This document shows, piece after piece, positions 15,176-16,496 of a stretch of 16,496 nt of DNA; position 1 is the stretch's first letter; each line of letters begins with the position of its first letter. The DNA comes from an uncultured Eubacteriales bacterium (GTDB taxonomy: Bacteria; Bacillota; Clostridia; Lachnospirales; Anaerotignaceae): the NCBI GenBank assembly GCA_900548595.1, contig URLB01000034.1, positions 1 through 16,496 on the forward strand. Reading direction: 5' to 3'. The position numbers were made by a program, and so were the translations under genes. Under the pieces are notes generated by a model that searched no databases, was not told the origin of the DNA, and saw only the letters and a list, made by a program, of their open reading frames with translations.

Positions 15176-15827
15176 ATTTTTCTAAATATTTCTCCAACTT
15201 TTTTTTAATTCTTTGGAGCGCATTATCAATTGATTTTTCTGATTTTCCCGTTATTTTTGATATTTCCGCATAAGTCTTATTATCTAAATACAGACAAAGC
15301 ACAGAGCTTTCAAAATTACTAAGGTTTTTTTCGAGATGCTGCTCTATACCGGCTCTTGCTTCACGACCTATATACATAGTTTCGGGATTGGTAAAATCAG
15401 CGTCTTTTATATTGTCCATAAATGTTTCCTGAGAATCCTCATCAAAAGCCGGTTTATTTAATGATATGTAATTATTGAGAGGCTGATGTTTTTGTCTTGT
15501 AGCGGCTTTTACCGCAGTTATAATTTGACGATTTACACAAAGGTCTGCAAAAGCTTTAAATGAAGCATGCCTATCCGGATTAAAATCCCTTACGGCTTTA
15601 TAAAGACCGATCATACCTTCCTGTATTATATCTTCATTATCTGCGCCTACAAGAAAATATGCCCTGGATTTTGATTTTACAAGGGGCTTATACTTACCTA
15701 ATATAAAATCCAAGGCCGATAAATCTCCGTTTCTTACCGCAGATATTATTTTTTCATCTTCCATACAGCTATATTTCTTTTTATCCGATATAGCTGTTTC
15801 AGTTTTTATTTCATTGTCCTCACTCAA
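15174..15827 (-). CDS. sigH: RNA polymerase sigma factor SigH (Spo0H type)
   Basis: SigH directs transition-state and early sporulation transcription in Bacillus and Clostridia. The 217 residues match the usual length and layout: a short acidic N-terminus, region 2 (~44-112) with YFLVGADNEDIIQEGMIGLY, DFNPDRHASFKAFADLCVNR and TRQKHQPLN, a variable linker, and region 4 (~165-213) with the helix-turn-helix KTYAEISKITGKSEKSIDNA and RIKKKLEKYLE. The start is TTG 15827: AAGGAG (15837-15842) lies nine bases before it and the next in-frame Met is at residue 22, inside the conserved part. The gene follows yacP with its ribosome site inside the yacP 3' end, the order known from Bacillus. Its presence argues for a spore-forming ancestry, not proof of sporulation. 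Confidence 0.95.
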   Translation of the reverse strand: MSEDNEIKTETAISDKKKYSCMEDEKIISAVRNGDLSALDFILGKYKPLVKSKSRAYFLVGADNEDIIQEGMIGLYKAVRDFNPDRHASFKAFADLCVNRQIITAVKAATRQKHQPLNNYISLNKPAFDEDSQETFMDNIKDADFTNPETMYIGREARAGIEQHLEKNLSNFESSVLCLYLDNKTYAEISKITGKSEKSIDNALQRIKKKLEKYLEK

Positions 15828-15833
15828 AAAATG

Positions 15834-16355
15834 TCACTCCTTCTTCCTACGCATCATCTCAAGCCATTCGAGAGTTTTCTGATCTACATTATCAATGAGC
15901 ATATTATTTTTTGCAGGACGTTTTTCCGTATAATTTTGACGGATATTTTTTTCTTCATGTTCTATCATCTGTTTAAGTTCGGCCGCAGTTATTCTTATAG
16001 CGCCCTTACCCATAATTATTGTTTGTTCAAGACCGTCGTTTGTAGCAACCTTTACTCTGTATTCCTTAGGAATGTTAAATACTGTTTTCTCTATATAATG
16101 ATCAGCTGTTTCAGCCTCCTTGGTATATACAACAAAAATATTATTGTACTCCATAACGGAGCCAAGGCTTCCTTTTACAAGATAGCCATCAAAAACAAGT
16201 ATAACAGTCTCTCCGCTTACCCCCTGATAGTTACACAATATATCCATCAGTTTAATTCTGGCGCTTTCAAGACTCACGTTTGTTAAATCTTCCAACTCAG
16301 GCCAAGCATGAATTATATTATAGCCGTCTACTATAAGAAATGTTTTAAGCGCCAT
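15834..16355 (-). CDS. yacP: YacP/Rae1-type NYN-domain endoribonuclease
   Basis: Bacillus YacP (Rae1) is a ribosome-associated endonuclease that cleaves certain mRNAs during translation; the PIN-like NYN fold uses a cluster of acidic residues. In 173 residues these are visible: D10 (FLIVDGYNIIHAWPEL), D56 (VILVFDGY), E81 and D85 (YTKEAETADHYIE) and D107 (VATNDGLEQ), followed by GKGAIRITAAELKQ. The C-terminal ~40 residues are Lys/Arg/Glu-rich and end RRKKE. The frame extends to GTG 16364, but AGAGGTG (16362-16368) is a ribosome site six bases before ATG 16355 and overlaps that GTG, so I use the ATG. It sits between rlmB and sigH, as in Bacillus. Cleavage targets here are unknown. Confidence 0.92.
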   Translation of the reverse strand: MALKTFLIVDGYNIIHAWPELEDLTNVSLESARIKLMDILCNYQGVSGETVILVFDGYLVKGSLGSVMEYNNIFVVYTKEAETADHYIEKTVFNIPKEYRVKVATNDGLEQTIIMGKGAIRITAAELKQMIEHEEKNIRQNYTEKRPAKNNMLIDNVDQKTLEWLEMMRRKKE

Positions 16356-16361
16356 AACAGA

Positions 16362-16368
16362 CACCTCT
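16362..16368 (-). promoter_or_regulatory. Ribosome binding site that sets the yacP start
   Basis: AGAGGTG lies six bases before ATG 16355 and begins at the last base of the rlmB TAA (16368-16370). It rules out the GTG at 16364 as the likely start. Confidence 0.7.
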
Positions 16369-16496
16369 TACCCTTTGTAATTTCTTTGTCTTACCGCTTC
16401 ATACATTAACAGGGCAGCAGCAACGGAAGCGTTGAGCGAGGATATTTTTCCGTACATAGGGATAGAAACCGTAAAATCACATTTCTCTTTTAAAGA
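16368..16496 (-). CDS. rlmB: 23S rRNA (guanosine-2'-O-)-methyltransferase RlmB, C-terminal fragment
   Basis: Only the last 42 codons are in the window; the gene runs off the right edge. VSIPMYGKISSLNASVAAAL (10-29 of the fragment) is the C-terminal SAM-binding motif of SPOUT-type 2'-O-methyltransferases, and MYEAVRQR follows as usual. RlmB methylates a guanosine of the 23S rRNA peptidyl-transferase region. The family within SpoU/TrmH cannot be fully fixed from this fragment; RlmB (YacO) is favoured because yacP and sigH follow, as in Bacillus. Its TAA lies just ahead of the yacP ribosome site. Confidence 0.85.
   Translation of the reverse strand, partial: SLKEKCDFTVSIPMYGKISSLNASVAAALLMYEAVRQRNYKG

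Noticed and set aside
15831..16286. Plus-strand open frame of 151 codons
   Set aside because: Antisense to yacP, whose NYN motifs are clear.

Overview
The window looks like an ordinary chromosomal segment of a low-GC, Gram-positive, spore-forming Clostridia-type bacterium. The grounds are AT-rich intergenic DNA, strong AGGAG-type ribosome binding sites, a sporulation sigma factor of the SigH type, gene orders shared with Bacillus and Clostridia (rlmB-yacP-sigH and acpS-nnr-lipoprotein-alr-mazF), a DUF3877-like protein (a family I associate with Lachnospiraceae and related Clostridia), and LCP and LTA-synthase envelope proteins. I see no phage, transposon, CRISPR array or rRNA. Almost all genes lie on the minus strand; the LTA-synthase-family gene and one tRNA are on the plus strand.

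Layout, low to high coordinates. (1) 1-2441: a secreted phosphodiester glycosidase with Ig-like domains (its 3' part lies outside the window), preceded and translationally coupled by a small membrane-anchored protein of unknown function, with a good promoter. (2) 2486-5824: an operon read right to left of two paralogous LytR-CpsA-Psr (LCP) glycopolymer ligases and a DUF3877-like protein that overlaps the second LCP gene by ATGA; it starts at an extended -10 promoter and ends at a bidirectional hairpin. (3) 5906-7886: a divergent LTA-synthase-family membrane enzyme, closed by a 14-bp hairpin whose loop is the stop codon. Regions 1-3 together form a cell-surface glycopolymer neighbourhood.

(4) 7902-12191: an operon read right to left, acpS - nnr - GerS/YdcC-like lipoprotein - alr - mazF. 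It matches the Bacillus acpS-ydcC-alr-ndoAI-ndoA order, but the antitoxin gene is missing and mazF carries a one-base deletion, so this looks like a decayed toxin-antitoxin locus next to intact housekeeping genes. (5) 12360-14967: an ABC-F ATPase and a lipoprotein sharing a consensus-like promoter and ending at a 28-bp palindromic terminator. (6) 15029-16496: a tRNA-Thr(GGU) with a perfect consensus promoter, sharing a 32-bp palindromic terminator with the convergent rlmB-yacP-sigH operon.

I found no clearly new multi-gene system. The points most worth a second look are the broken, antitoxin-less mazF, the LCP paralogue with Arg-to-His at a phosphate-binding position, the ABC-F protein whose second P-loop has Arg in place of Lys, and the unknown small genes coupled to envelope enzymes.
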